In this document: one piece after another, positions 12,462-23,660 of the stretch
Layout: every line of letters starts with the position of its first letter
How positions within the stretch are numbered: position 1 is the first letter of the stretch
NCBI GenBank assembly: GCA_030180135.1
Contig: CM058238.1
Span: 89,350,619 to 89,414,618 of the forward strand
DNA from: Orychophragmus violaceus
Lineage: Eukaryota > Streptophyta > Magnoliopsida > Brassicales > Brassicaceae
Direction of reading: 5' to 3'
DNA length: 64,000 nt
Position numbers and translations under genes: made by a program
The notes under the pieces: model-generated
What the model saw: only the letters and a program-made list of their open reading frames with translations
Database searches by the model: none
What the model was told of the DNA's origin: nothing

Positions 12462-12473
12462 GCTCTGATACCA
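12462..12473 (-). promoter_or_regulatory. Primer-binding site of copia 1
   Basis: On the minus strand TGGTATCAGAGC, complementary to the 3' end of plant initiator methionine tRNA, one base inside the 5' LTR. This is where minus-strand DNA synthesis would start. Confidence 0.92.
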
Positions 12474-12474
12474 C

Positions 12475-13112
12475 TGTTGGATCCCGATGGATCTAGGGTT
12501 TGTTATATTGAAATTTAGAACCAACCTCGTTCTTACCTTTGGCAGCGGAAGAAGATGGTGAACGAGATCAGTGGAGCAACGCAACGCTTTGCCTCTACCA
12601 GATACACACGCACGCTTGCTGGAAACGGGATGCTAGTGCCGGATCAATGGGGATCGATGGTGTCTGGTGTGTCAAGTGTTTCTGTCAAGAAAACTGGACG
12701 GCTCTCTTGTTTAGGTCGAAACTAATCATCTTTTATTCGACCTAAACGTGCTTAACGGGCCAGACTCAATTAAGCCATAACCCGAAAAGCCTGTTCGGAA
12801 AATCCGAACTGTGTCGACAGACACACAAGCTGTGTCGATCGACACAACACCATTATATCGATTCTTATGTGTATTTCAATACACATAATATGATCATTGC
12901 CACAATGATCATTCCCATGTCGTAGCTTCCAGTTCGCTTAGGTGTGTGACCCTATAGGATCATACAATACTGGCAGTAAGTCCACGACCTACAGAATGCA
13001 AGAGGCTTCTAGCAAAGCATTGCAAACGCCCAGTATTATACGAATGTCTGATCTCGACACACAACTATCACAGAAGTGAGTACAAGTGTGATTTCAGGAC
13101 ACTATCCCAACA
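12475..13112 (-). repeat. 5' LTR of copia 1
   Basis: 638 bp. Differences from the 3' copy are single bases in the contexts GGTGTCT, AAGCCTG, CGACAGAC and CAGAAG. One falls in a dyad arm, changing GACCGAC to GACAGAC. Confidence 0.95.
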
Positions 13113-13123
13113 CCAATACTCAA

Positions 13124-13527
13124 TCACTCATCCTCCATCCCATCAATACGATCAGTACCACTCGAAGAACCGGGAGTCGGAGATCGTCGTCTACGTCGTG
13201 AAGGTGCTGGATGGTGTATCTGCGGCTGTCTCCTGCAGGTACAGGTACGCATGAAGTTCCAGATGCTCCGTAGAATACCATCCTCACGCTCTCTCCACTC
13301 TGCCACAGACATATCACCATAAGGCACTGAAATCTCGGGATAAGGGCCAATATCATCAGAAGAGGTAGAAGCTCGTGTAGAAGGCTCTCCCAGCGGATGA
13401 GCCATCGTAGGAACGTTGTGCCGATCTCTTGGAGGTGGCCGGAATGTCAATGCATCCAGCGTATCAATCTGTGTATGACCGGCAGCAGGAAGATCTATAC
13501 CATGCTTCGTAGTGGCAGGGTCGTAAT
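13124..13527 (-). pseudogene. ATHILA ORF-1, C-terminal part
   Basis: Open on the minus strand from the copia A insertion point (13527) to a stop at 13124. It continues the ORF-1 part right of 20793: the GTAAT duplication joins both sides in frame. The segment is Pro-, Arg- and Ser-rich with an acidic tail (GMEDE) and no known catalytic motif. ORF-1 proteins occur in Athila elements; their function is unproven, and an env-like role has been proposed from position. This fragment alone could not be expressed as intended. Confidence 0.75.
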
Positions 13528-14177
13528 TGTTGGGAATGTCCTGAAATCTACCGTACTATCTCTAGAAAGTATGATAAGTGTCGAGATCAGACATAAGTCA
13601 TAAATACTGGGTGATCATGATGACTTGCTAGAGCCCGCTCATGATCTATAAGTTTAGGACTTATTACCAGTATTGTATGATCCCTAAGGGTCACACACCA
13701 TAGCTAACAGGAAAGTTAAAATGGAATTAATACAGTAAGATGCAAGGCATTTACTGTATTTGTACAGAGAATTGGGCCAGACAAAATACAGGCTTTTGTC
13801 TGATTTGTGTCTTGGGCCCAAAATCCTAATAGGCCATTAGTTTAATAACTTGGGCCCATATAAGGAAGAGGAATGGCGCCTAGGGCTGCAACAACTCTCC
13901 CTCTGCGATTTTGCACCAGCAGTCTTCCTCTCTCTCTGTTGATTCCGAGCTTGGTCTAGCAGCCTGATCCAATAGCTTGTAAGCGTGTGGATACCTGAGG
14001 AGGAGCCGGTAATCATCAGCTCTTGCAGATCTCGATATTCCATTGATTAATCCGCTGCAATCATAAGGTAATGATCCTGATCTGTTTTATGATTCAACTG
14101 CAAATCACCTAGATCCTAGATGATTATGTGCTAGGTTGTAACCTGACAATTACACCATGAACACACATAATCCTACA
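13528..14177 (+). repeat. 5' LTR of copia A
   Basis: 650 bp, TGTTGGGAATG to TCCTACA, identical by eye to 20143-20792. Confidence 0.95.
13771..13866 (+). promoter_or_regulatory. Probable LTR promoter: TGGGCC (site II) motifs and TATA-like box
   Basis: Three TGGGCC motifs (near 13772, 13813 and 13851), two of them inside the palindrome TGGGCCCA, stand just before CATATAAGG (13857-13865). TGGGCY elements are known plant promoter sites for TCP factors. The spacing suits a U3 promoter with transcription starting near 13890. Copia B and C LTRs keep the GGGCCCA motifs. Confidence 0.5.
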
Positions 14178-14178
14178 G

Positions 14179-14190
14179 TGGTATCAGAGC
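14179..14190 (+). promoter_or_regulatory. Primer-binding site of copia A
   Basis: TGGTATCAGAGC one base after the 5' LTR, complementary to initiator Met tRNA. Confidence 0.93.
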
Positions 14191-15898
14191 CTAGGTCGTT
14201 AGGTTTTTGCTTTTTGGATCATACTAGGTTGTTTATTAGTTTGATTGATTGAAACTTGGAAAACCTAGAAATGAGAAACTGGTATAAGAATCGTTTTTAC
14301 TCATAATCGATTTTATTGAAACTCGTTTCTATTGTATGAATCGCTTGTAACTTTGCTTTATAATCATAAACTTGACAATCGTATGTTGACTTTGATCATT
14401 AATAATGATAGATGACAAAATCGTTTTTTTTGTCTTCTTGTGTTTGCTTGAAACGATTTTGAAAAGTCAGATTGTTGATTGTTCATAAGTGATTTTGTAC
14501 AAAATCGTGTTTGTCCTTTAGTGAATTCATAATCGTTTGGTGATCTTGTTGTCGCTTGTTGATTTTGTCTTTAAGTGAAGCATGAAACGAATTGTTGAAT
14601 TGAATAATGTCAAAAGTCAAAATCGTTTGTCTTATTTGAATTGCATGTGTCGATTGTTGAATTATGAAAAACGATATCGCTTATTGAATTAAGGTTGAAA
14701 GCGTTTTTTGTCTTATTTGAATCGATGAGTTGATGATCGATATTGTATGAATAAGCAATTGGTTTTGTCTTTAGTGATATAATAATCGAATCAATTGTTT
14801 CATGAGATAATCAATTGTTTGTCTTTGCTTTGTATGAATATCATAATCGATTGTTTTCTTGGTTTGATAATCATAAGTGATTTAAAAATCGATTTGTTTG
14901 ATTATGATTGTTAAGATTCGATTTGTTATGTTTGTTAAGACAAAATCGTTTCAAAATTTGAATAATTATGGTTTAAGCGGTTAACCCAAAAATCGCGGTT
15001 TGCTGGAAATTATTTAATACAATTGGTATTATTTAATTTCTGGTTAAACCGGATTTAAATTCAAAATTGAATTTAACCTAAACCGAAGGCTGGTCTAAGT
15101 TTGATTTGGTTGGACCAAATAATTTAGAGCTGGTCTGGTTTAGTAAATAACCAGTTGGATTTAGTAGTTAATTTGGTCTCGGACCAGAATTAATGAACCG
15201 ACTCGGTTATGTCAAATTATTGGGCCAATTGGAATTCTGTGGTCTTGGGCCAAGAATTGGGCATATAATTTGTGACCCAACCGAAAACTTTAATAAAATA
15301 TTAAATTAGAAATTTCTATTTTTAGTATGTTTCTAAATTTAGAAAGTTTCTAAAATAAGAAAGTTTCCCAAAATAGTAATCTTCTATTTTCGGAAATAAA
15401 ACCTAAAATCCTCAAAACCAATATCAAGCTTGGATGTCTTGCCCAATCTTGTCAGCTACTTAACGCTTATTCAATTACAGATATGGCTTACAGTGTGAGG
15501 TGTCTGTTTTTGCGTAAGTAAAGTAGTATATAGTCACTAATTTCATTGGGAGTCCCAGATTTTAGTGATTATTTGGCTGTAAGAGATTGGTTTCCTTGAC
15601 TGGGCCATCGGGAGTCCCGGGCCTTGAGACATCTGGTGAATTGGGCCTTGGGCCTAATCCACAACCGAGAGTTATATGGATATAACTAGCTGTGTGTATG
15701 CTTACCAAGTAAAGCTAATTTCGGGTGACGGCCAGTGGCCCACTTTGGTTTTGGTTGAACATGGGTCTCGGAATCATTGCATTCTTATGAGGTTAAACAA
15801 AGAAATTTTGAATGCAATGCGAGTTTTCTTATAAGTTATTAAGATTACTCTTTTATGAACTAAATAACTAAAACTCTATTTATCTCTAAATTTCAGTT
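14191..15898 (+). other. Leader of copia A
   Basis: About 1.7 kb of non-coding sequence before Gag. The first half is AT-rich with many short AATCGTTT, AATCGATT and ACAAAATCG motifs. The second half has CCAATTGG, GGTTTAACC-like and GGGCC-containing stretches shared with copia B and, near Gag, with copia C. No gene is supported. Confidence 0.65.
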
Positions 15899-16789
15899 AT
15901 GACTAGCACAAACAATCAAAACACTTTCTCGATCCGGTCTGTCCTTGAAATGGACAAACTGAACGGATCAAATTTCTTGACTTGGTCGCGGAACCTGAGG
16001 CTAGTCCTCAGGCAGGAGAGAAAGGACTATGTCCTTGAGAGAGCTCTCCCCGAGAGGATCGGGTCCAATGCCTCTCATGCAGTATATGATGCTTGGAATA
16101 AGCATTATAATGATGCGGTAGATGTGCGTGGTCTGATATTGGCTACCATGGACTCAGATTTGCTGAAGCAATATGAGAACATGGAGTCGCCAATAGAGAT
16201 GATCAGCAGCCTGAAATTGAAATTTCAGGAGCAGGTAAGAGTGGAGAGATACCAGTTGGTTAAGTCTCTCACTAGCTGCAAGCTACCAAATGATCATCCA
16301 GTGAGTCCTCATGTCAGTAAAATGATGGGTTACATTAATAACCTGAGGAAACTGGATTATCCAGTTAGCCAAGAATTGGCAACTGAGATCATTATGCAGT
16401 CACTGCCGTCAAGCTATGATAAGTTCAGAAGGAACTATATCAAGAAAGGCTTAACGAAGACGCTGACTGAACTGCATGATATGCTCAAGACAGTTGAGCC
16501 AAACGTGAAGAGTACCCTGTATAATCTCATAAAGGAGAAGGGTAGGTTTACTAAACCTAATGCTGACAAGGGTGAAGACAAAGTTGTCCAGATTTTGAAT
16601 CATGGCAAGCGTGTGTCTTCTGAGCCCGAGTCAGATACCTCTTACGTTGGTAAGTGCTGCTACTGTAAAGAGACTGGGCATTGGAAGAGAGATTGCATTA
16701 AATTCATGGAAGATTATGAGGAGTTGAAGTTGATGTATGAGACTACTTCCTCAGGTATTCATGTTATTACTTCAAGTTCTACCTTATAG
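15899..16789 (+). CDS. Gag of copia A, intact 296 codons
   Basis: Particle-forming and RNA-binding protein. The ATG at 15899 follows the leader directly, and the TAG at 16787-16789 ends it right before the protease motif VLDTG, which stays in frame. The N-terminus has the copia Gag blocks (LNGSNFLTWSRNLR). The zinc knuckle CCYCKETGHWKRDC (CX2CX4HX4C) is at about residues 255-268. Copia B and C Gags have exactly the same length and stop position, with only scattered replacements. In copia 1 the matching codon is Trp, so TGG became TAG in the family ancestor. An intact Gag beside a dead pol suggests that Gag is kept useful, for instance for packaging its own RNA; that is inference. Confidence 0.9.
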   Translation: MTSTNNQNTFSIRSVLEMDKLNGSNFLTWSRNLRLVLRQERKDYVLERALPERIGSNASHAVYDAWNKHYNDAVDVRGLILATMDSDLLKQYENMESPIEMISSLKLKFQEQVRVERYQLVKSLTSCKLPNDHPVSPHVSKMMGYINNLRKLDYPVSQELATEIIMQSLPSSYDKFRRNYIKKGLTKTLTELHDMLKTVEPNVKSTLYNLIKEKGRFTKPNADKGEDKVVQILNHGKRVSSEPESDTSYVGKCCYCKETGHWKRDCIKFMEDYEELKLMYETTSSGIHVITSSSTL

Positions 16790-19288
16790 GTATTGGATAC
16801 TGGTTGTGGCCCTGATATTTGTTATAATATGCAGAGCCTAAGCAACAGTAGAACGTTGAAGGAAGGACAAGTGGAACTGCGTGTCTGGAAGGAGCTATGG
16901 ATGCTGCCTTAGCCGTAGGGTTTTCACTTGTAGATGCCTTTGAGGCTTGGTTTTGTATTAAGTAATTGCTACAATGTACCTGTTTTAAGCAGAGTTGTCT
17001 TTCATTTTCTTGTAAGGATTTGAATGTTTTTCATTTTGATAAAAGACAAGTTTTGTTCTTTTGATCTCAATGAAATATTGATTGTAGCACCCTATTCAAG
17101 GAATGGGTTTTATATCTTAAACCAAAGAGTGCCTAAATGTAACATAAATACCGAATTGGTTTAAATCTGATGAATTAAACCTGATTTTTCTTGGCATAAA
17201 AGTTTTGGTCACATAGAGTAAGTCGGATTCAGAAATCCCATAGTTATGGACTTTTGGGCTCATTTGATCGGATATCTTATGAGACTTGAATTCTACTTAC
17301 TGGACCAAAAGACAAAGGGCCCATCTTAGCAGAGCTAGAGAAAGGCCCAAAGGCTTATTGGACCTTGAACGTACTCATGTATGTGGCCCGATGAGCAGTA
17401 ATGCCAGAGAAAATTTCATGTACTTCATTATATTTACTGATTACTTCAGTGAGTATGACTGTGTTCATTTGATGAGACACGAGTCGGAATTCTTTGAAAT
17501 GGTCGAAAGAGTTCCAGAATGAGGTATAGAATCTGAGTGACAGAAGTATTGAGACTCTGGATTAGATCACGAGTGAGAATACTTAAGTCATTGATGGTGT
17601 GATCATCTGAATGAGTGTGAAGTCGTTTCACAGCTCATTTCTCCTGAAAACCTTGAGGTGTTTCTGTGAGAAAGAATCAGATCTTATTAGAAATGATTAA
17701 AGATGAGTCACACGAATCTTCCATGATATTCTTTAAGAATAACGCTCTAGAAATATCTAAGTTTACGCTGAAATAGTTCCACCAATATCAGTTGAAAGAC
17801 ACCACATAAATGTGGACTGGAAATGATCCAAATTCGTCTTTACTGAGTATTTGTAGTTGTGCTACTTCGCTGGTTGTCCTAGGGAAACCAAGGCTTGTTA
17901 CTTTTACGTCCATTCCGAAAACGAAGTTAGGTTGTTCGGAATTCTGTTTTCTAAGAGGGAAGTTGCTTTCTAAGAAGAACAGTGGGAGTAAAAGTATAAC
18001 TCGAAGAAATTCGAGAAATACAGGAGGCTGCTCAACCTGTTGAGGGAGAGCAGCGGATGGATTTACAGATTTCTGTAGAATCTACACCTGTAGAGCCTGA
18101 AGTTCGCAGATCTGAATGAATCCGTCACTAATCCGAGAGTGATTTCTCGTGATTAATTGCCATGATCTGATGATCATTGAAAGTGACGAACCTGCGAAAT
18201 TCACAGAAGCGAAAGTCAGCCCGGACTCCGAAAAATTATACTGTATGTAAGTTAGCTTCATCGATCCATTCATGGATAGAAGCAAGCATATCGGAGTTGG
18301 AATCTTCGTTCTGTTGAAGTAGTCAAGGTTTTGACTTGAACAGGAACGAGATGGAACTGTGCGTTTACTAATAGATAAGTGGGAGCGATGTTGCATTTCT
18401 CATAGTGTATGTCGATGACATACTGATTCTCGAAAATAACGTTCCAATGCTGCAGTCGGTAAAGGACTGGCTTGGGAGTTGTTGTATGATTGACATGGGT
18501 AAAAGCCACGTATGTTCTTGGATTTTGGATCTAAAGATAGAGATCCAAAATAGCTGGTAGGACAAAGTCAGGATTCTTATATTGACAAAGTCCTACACGT
18601 TTTCAGCATTCCAAGAAGGGTTTTATGCCAATGTCACATGGCATTATGTTAAGCAAGAAACAGTATCCTACGATATCTGCTGAGCTTGAATGCATGGATG
18701 AGATTCCATATGCGTCGGCAATTGGATCTATCATGTATGCCATGACACGTACTTGTTTTGATATTGCTTTAAAGTTAAGCAAGACAAGTAAAGACCAGTC
18801 AAATCCAGCAAAGAATCACTGGATTGACGTAATGAATATTCTCAAGTATTTGGAAAATACTTAAGATAAGTTCTTGATTTACGGAGAAAGTGAGGTGCTA
18901 CAAGTCGGTAGAGTCTGAAAGGCAAGTTTCCAACAGACAAAGATGATTTCCGGTCACAGTCTGGTTATATCTTGTGTCTGTCTGGCGGTGCAAGGCACTG
19001 TTGCTGACTCCATGACTTAAGCTGAACATTTCGCAGCTTGGGAAGCGGCGAAAGAGGTTGTTTGGAAAGAAGAGTTCTTCACTGAACTTGATGTGATTCC
19101 CAGCATAGATGAGACTAGCTGCACATCAGAGGTCCAAACACCTTGAGGGTAGGTGTAACCTATTGCCTGAGATAAATGACAGAGGTGTTAAGTAGATCAG
19201 CAAGTTTCAAAATGAGAACGTTGCTAATCTATTAACGAAGCCACTCCTTAGGCCTAAGCACGAGTCGCGGACTGTAGCTGTAGGATAA
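16790..19288 (+). pseudogene. Decayed pol of copia A
   Basis: Remnants follow in the normal order: protease (VLDTGCG right after the Gag stop), integrase (HVCGPMSSNAREN near 17380), RT (a YVDD-type motif near 18405) and RNase H (near 18625-18860 and 19000-19285, ending in a LLTKP-like tail). Frame changes and stops are frequent, for example TGA 17520-17522 after VERVPE and TGA 18117-18119 after RSE. Both stops recur in copia B and C at matching places. No part could make an active enzyme. Confidence 0.88.
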
Positions 19289-20130
19289 GTGAAATTAAGA
19301 TGTAGTCTTAATTTCAGTGGGAGTTTGTAAAGGGCTTTATTTAGTTGTTTTGAAAGGTTCATGTAAACATAATATTTTATGTTTATGAAATTTATGATTT
19401 CTGGATTATTTTAACTGTGATATAAATAATCGTTCCAAAATGATTCATGTCATTATATATGGGCCATCGAAGTACATGAGTAGACTTGATCCTGAAACCC
19501 CATATTTAACGAAATGACATAAATCATAATGTCCATAGTCGAAGGTTGTTGAAATTGGAACACCAACAACCACTTGAGACTAGAGTGTGTTGAGACTTAT
19601 GACCAAGTTTCGAGGGGTCATAGATGCGCGGCATCAAAGTCGACACATAGGTATATGTAGGGGAGCATATGACCGAAAATGGCCCGCTGATGAGAACTGT
19701 ACAAGATATTAATATCTGTGTCATAAGAGGTTCCCATATACGACTATAGATTATAGTCCTTAGACCTGAGTTCGCATGCATGTGGCTGCACATGGATTGA
19801 TGCACTTTGATCATTGTCTAACGCTGTTTCGTAACTGGGAGCTATAAGGACCTTGGTTGGGTGTATTATGAAGTGTGTAGTTCATAGTGATGGAACAAGA
19901 TGGGATTTGTCCCTGCCGTATAACGGAGGTAATATCTCTAGGCCAATCGGAGACTTGATAGCTGGTAAGAGAGTGGCCACTCCCAAACGGACTTGCCCAA
20001 GTCGTTTGAATTGTCAGTATCAAATCTGGTCCGATAAACATGGTCTGGCTATATAAGGATGACACGCATCTTGCCTTATGCCAGATTGAGATATTGAGAC
20101 AAAAGGATTAGGGAATGTAGGATTCCAGTA
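19289..20130 (+). other. 3' untranslated region of copia A
   Basis: Between pol remnant and PPT. A 67-codon frame at 19853-20056 has equal-length counterparts in copia B (37780-37983) and C (41278-41481). The copies are so alike overall that this conservation does not show coding. Confidence 0.5.
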
Positions 20131-20142
20131 CAAGTGGGAGAT
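20131..20142 (+). promoter_or_regulatory. Polypurine tract of copia A
   Basis: CAAGTGGGAGAT immediately before the 3' LTR. Confidence 0.85.
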
Positions 20143-20792
20143 TGTTGGGAATGTCCTGAAATCTACCGTACTATCTCTAGAAAGTATGATAAGTGTCGAG
20201 ATCAGACATAAGTCATAAATACTGGGTGATCATGATGACTTGCTAGAGCCCGCTCATGATCTATAAGTTTAGGACTTATTACCAGTATTGTATGATCCCT
20301 AAGGGTCACACACCATAGCTAACAGGAAAGTTAAAATGGAATTAATACAGTAAGATGCAAGGCATTTACTGTATTTGTACAGAGAATTGGGCCAGACAAA
20401 ATACAGGCTTTTGTCTGATTTGTGTCTTGGGCCCAAAATCCTAATAGGCCATTAGTTTAATAACTTGGGCCCATATAAGGAAGAGGAATGGCGCCTAGGG
20501 CTGCAACAACTCTCCCTCTGCGATTTTGCACCAGCAGTCTTCCTCTCTCTCTGTTGATTCCGAGCTTGGTCTAGCAGCCTGATCCAATAGCTTGTAAGCG
20601 TGTGGATACCTGAGGAGGAGCCGGTAATCATCAGCTCTTGCAGATCTCGATATTCCATTGATTAATCCGCTGCAATCATAAGGTAATGATCCTGATCTGT
20701 TTTATGATTCAACTGCAAATCACCTAGATCCTAGATGATTATGTGCTAGGTTGTAACCTGACAATTACACCATGAACACACATAATCCTACA
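20143..20792 (+). repeat. 3' LTR of copia A
   Basis: 650 bp, identical by eye to 13528-14177, followed by the duplicated target GTAAT. Confidence 0.95.
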
Positions 20793-21750
20793 GTAATAGA
20801 CCCATACACGCCCCTCCTTGAGCCATGTAGCGCTCTGCAAGTGGCTGAAATCAAGGAACTCCCTGGCAGTGTTACTCTCTGTACCCTGTAAGGGAATCCT
20901 GCAGTGCATAAAAATGGGAGTAAGCAGGCTCCCCACTGTCTCAGTATCCACACCATCAAATGGCTTCTTCTGCAGGTCGCATAAGTGCTGAGCGAAAACA
21001 GCTCCCAAGTTGAGTCCCTTAGTGGGATCTCTCAAAGGGGTATCCTCAAACTGATCCCTCAGTCCAATGAATAGCATCTCCATTTCAAGCTTGCGCATCT
21101 TGTTGGCTTCAAACATTGCACAACAAAGTCCAAGCTAAGATGCGCAGAACATATCTCAGAACCGGATGCCTAACCTGCTTCACCGGTGTCTGTCTCGAGT
21201 TGTATCGACCATTGCCAATACACTCCCAGAAAAACTGAGCTTCCTCCATATCCCACTCAAGACTCATGCCAATACGTCTCGGCTCAGTGCTGAATCCATA
21301 AATCCTGCAGATATCGAGAAGAGGAATCCGATACCTGGCTCTTAAGCACATGAAGGTAAAGATACCTCCTGAGGCACTCCTGCTGTCTGGGTCCGGATAA
21401 ACCACTCTGCAAGTGGCTAGCAGCTGTCTCACCAACTCAGGGTACAAGTCGTAAGGCTGCATAGGCATTGTCCCTAGACCAATGCCCTTACACAGTGTAA
21501 GAACCTGCTCAGCTATGCCCAGACTCTTACAAGTAGAGTAATCTGCAAACTTGGTTGGTTTAAGCGTCATGCCACACCAACCATTGTACAACAACGTGTC
21601 GAACTCATCCCAATGGTTAAGTAGTGGCCTCTCTGTAAACTCAACGGTCTTGAGGAACTCAGCAATATCATTAGGCCACACCCTATCTGACGGGATCTCT
21701 GTCTGGTCTGCTCTAGGCCAAGGCGGTGCTATTGCCTGACCAACTCTCAT
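20793..21750 (-). pseudogene. ATHILA ORF-1, N-terminal and central part
   Basis: Minus strand from ATG 21750. Two overlapping frames (21750-21109 and 21116 leftward) belong to one protein and are separated by a small frameshift near 21115. The pattern DEFDTLLYNGW, then IGLGTMPMQPYDLYPELVRQLLA and a C-terminal YGF block, is typical of the Arabidopsis ATHILA ORF-1 family. Copia A interrupts it at 20797, and the rest lies at 13124-13527. The first 46 codons are the same as the first 46 codons before the gag at 26260. A further upstream ATG at 23066 (MPPRPSRK...) lies beyond the solo LTR and is closed by a stop just before the ATG at 21750. The function of the family is unproven. Confidence 0.8.
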
Positions 21751-23660
21751 ATAACGCTAAGGATGTGGTGATTCCCGATGGAACCACTTTGGTGGTTGAT
21801 ATATCATGGTTTTTACCCATTTTAGACCATGATATAGATGTGTTTTTAGTGTCTTTTGTCTTTGTTTAGAGTCTTTTACAGGTTTAATCAGGTTTAGAGC
21901 TAATTGGAGATATTTGGAGCATTTTGGGACTTTTGGGACGTTTTGGCCGAGAGCTTAACTCACTGTCCGATTTATTGATCATGCATCGACTGACACACAT
22001 TGTGCATCGGTCGACACACTAGCGAGATGGGCCGTACGCGTCGGTTTAATGAAGTTATGAAGATTTGCAAAGAAGCCCAAGATAGTTCCAGTATTTACAC
22101 AGAAGCCCCAGCCGAGATTAGGCATATATATAGAGGATTTTGGTGTTTATTTTACCAGACTTTCATAATTAAGAGCAGAGGATTTTTAGAGCTTTTGGGG
22201 CTGATCTGAACCTATTACTTCATCTGTATTTGGAGAAGATTTCGAATCCCTTTTACTCTTATTCTTTTATGCAATTTATTCATCATATGATTATGTTTTC
22301 ATTATCTATGTCTGAGTAGATTCCTAGTTAGGTTTAGGGTTTCTCACATAGGATTTCATGACTTGCTAGACTTGTTCAACTTCAGTTAAGGATTCATAAC
22401 TATATCTGTTCTTCAATTTAATTGTGCTTAAAGCTAGTTCTAACCTGATCAATTAGAATCTAGATCTTAGGTTGCTAAATACGTCACGGAAGTGGGGTTT
22501 AGGAATCTGAACTAATTAAATTGGGCAATTAAACTTTGCGCAAACGGAAGTTTGGTTTAGGATAATTGTGAACATATCAAACTTGGGATTAATGCTAGTT
22601 TAATCTGTTAGTTCTCGCAAACGAAAGTTTGGTTTGCTGCACTTAGACTTAGAGAATTATCGCAAAGGAATTTGGTTAATTCTATATCTGTGTTTTGAGT
22701 TCTAGAACTGTGCTTAATTAGATCCTTGCTGAATGAACTGTCTGCTTGTCTGATTTCCTGAGAATACCCTAGGCTTGACGCTTTTAATTACTTGCTTTCA
22801 CAACCGTTAATCTCTGCTACTGATTTATTTTCTCGCACCGCTTTTAATTCAATTACCTCGTTTTCTTTCTAGTATTAGTCTCTACTGTTCTGATCTATTG
22901 AGACCAAGTGTCCATGTGGATTCGATAACCCTATATACTACTTTGACATTGCTGTTCACTTGCAGTTTAGAATAGGGTAAAACTTACAACCTATCAGTGG
23001 TGGAGCATGATGCATTGTAGCAGCTGCGGCAGTGGCTCTGCGTTTGCGGGACGGTCGAGGAGGCATCTGCAAAATAAGAATTAAACATGTAAGTCTCGGC
23101 AGAAAACTCCCTGTGAAATCGTAGAGCAACGACCGTTGCACCAGTAGCAACGACCGTTGCTAGGCGATTTCACAGCCGACAATCAAATCCTCAAAATCGT
23201 TTCTAAATTCGTTCAAGAACCACACAACCAGCAAGAATCCATCACTAAACAACCTAAATCAAGTCTAATCAGTACTGGTTCATCAATTTCAAGCCTAAAA
23301 ATCCCTAATTTCTAAACCATAAAATCAATTCCGAAAATCATGAAAATGAGAGCTCTTACCTTGGAATATTTGCAAATGGGTTATAGAAATAGCTAGGGGA
23401 TGTTAAAACAAGTAGAATCAAGCTTTGAATCACAAAAATGATGAAGAAATGATAGATTTAGAGTTGTGGAATCGCGGTTGTACGGACGGCGGAGTGGAGA
23501 AGAAAAGAGGAGAGAAGGGTTTAAGGCACTTACCTAGATCGTGGGTGCAACAAACGTTGCAGTCAAGCAACGATCATTGCTGGTTGAACCAAATTGATTC
23601 CGGTTTAGCGCACATACCTTAATTTTGCAATTAAACCAATTGCAACGACCGTTGCACATG
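21612..23660 (-). repeat. Direct repeat copy 1 (ORF-1 leader and N-terminus), split by the solo LTR
   Basis: Without the solo LTR this is about 0.85 kb that matches 26127-26982 with only a handful of differences, for example ATAACGCTAAGG against ATAAGGTTAAGG and CAACAAACGTT against CAACAACCGTT. Both copies have the same orientation. Confidence 0.85.
21797..22996 (+). mobile_element. Solo LTR, 1200 bp, TSD GTGGT
   Basis: Sequence from TGATATATCATGG to ACCTATCA, flanked by GTGGT at 21792-21796 and 22997-23001. The uninterrupted version of the site exists at about 26303-26316, which confirms the insertion. The end region (GTGGATTCGATAACCC then CTTGCAG) resembles Ty3/gypsy Athila/Tat LTR ends. 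No internal region remains, so LTR-LTR recombination removed it. A dyad pair (ATCGACTGACACA and CATCGGTCGACACA) lies near 21984-22018. The TGAT orientation suggests plus strand. Confidence 0.9.

Larger units (their letters stand above)
5700..13112 (-). mobile_element. Full-length Ty1/copia element (copia 1), TSD CCAAT
   Basis: A 7413-bp element with two 638-bp direct LTRs, TG...CA ends in element orientation, and a perfect 5-bp target duplication CCAAT (5695-5699 and 13113-13117). The initiator-Met-tRNA PBS lies one base inside the 5' LTR (complement at 12462-12473) and the PPT abuts the 3' LTR (complement at 6338-6349). By eye the LTRs differ at four sites (about 0.6%) with no indels, so the insertion is young. 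It sits in the Athila tail just past the ORF-1 stop. Gag-Pol is complete apart from two TGA codons. Confidence 0.95.
13528..20792 (+). mobile_element. Non-autonomous Ty1/copia with intact Gag (copia A), TSD GTAAT
   Basis: A 7265-bp element whose two 650-bp LTRs look identical base for base, with target duplication GTAAT at 13523-13527 and 20793-20797. The PBS is at 14179-14190 and the PPT at 20131-20142. Gag is open, but pol is full of stops and shifts. Identical LTRs mean a very recent insertion, while pol is old and dead, so enzymes must have come from another element. It splits Athila ORF-1. Copia B and C on the other strand belong to the same family. Confidence 0.95.

Noticed and set aside
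19853..20056. Conserved 67-codon frame in the copia A/B/C 3' UTRs as a new gene
   Set aside because: All three copies are almost identical at DNA level including silent sites, so conservation says nothing about coding. It is kept only as a note.
22000..22209. 69-codon frame in the solo LTR
   Set aside because: It lies inside an LTR and begins in a dyad repeat, with no family resemblance.
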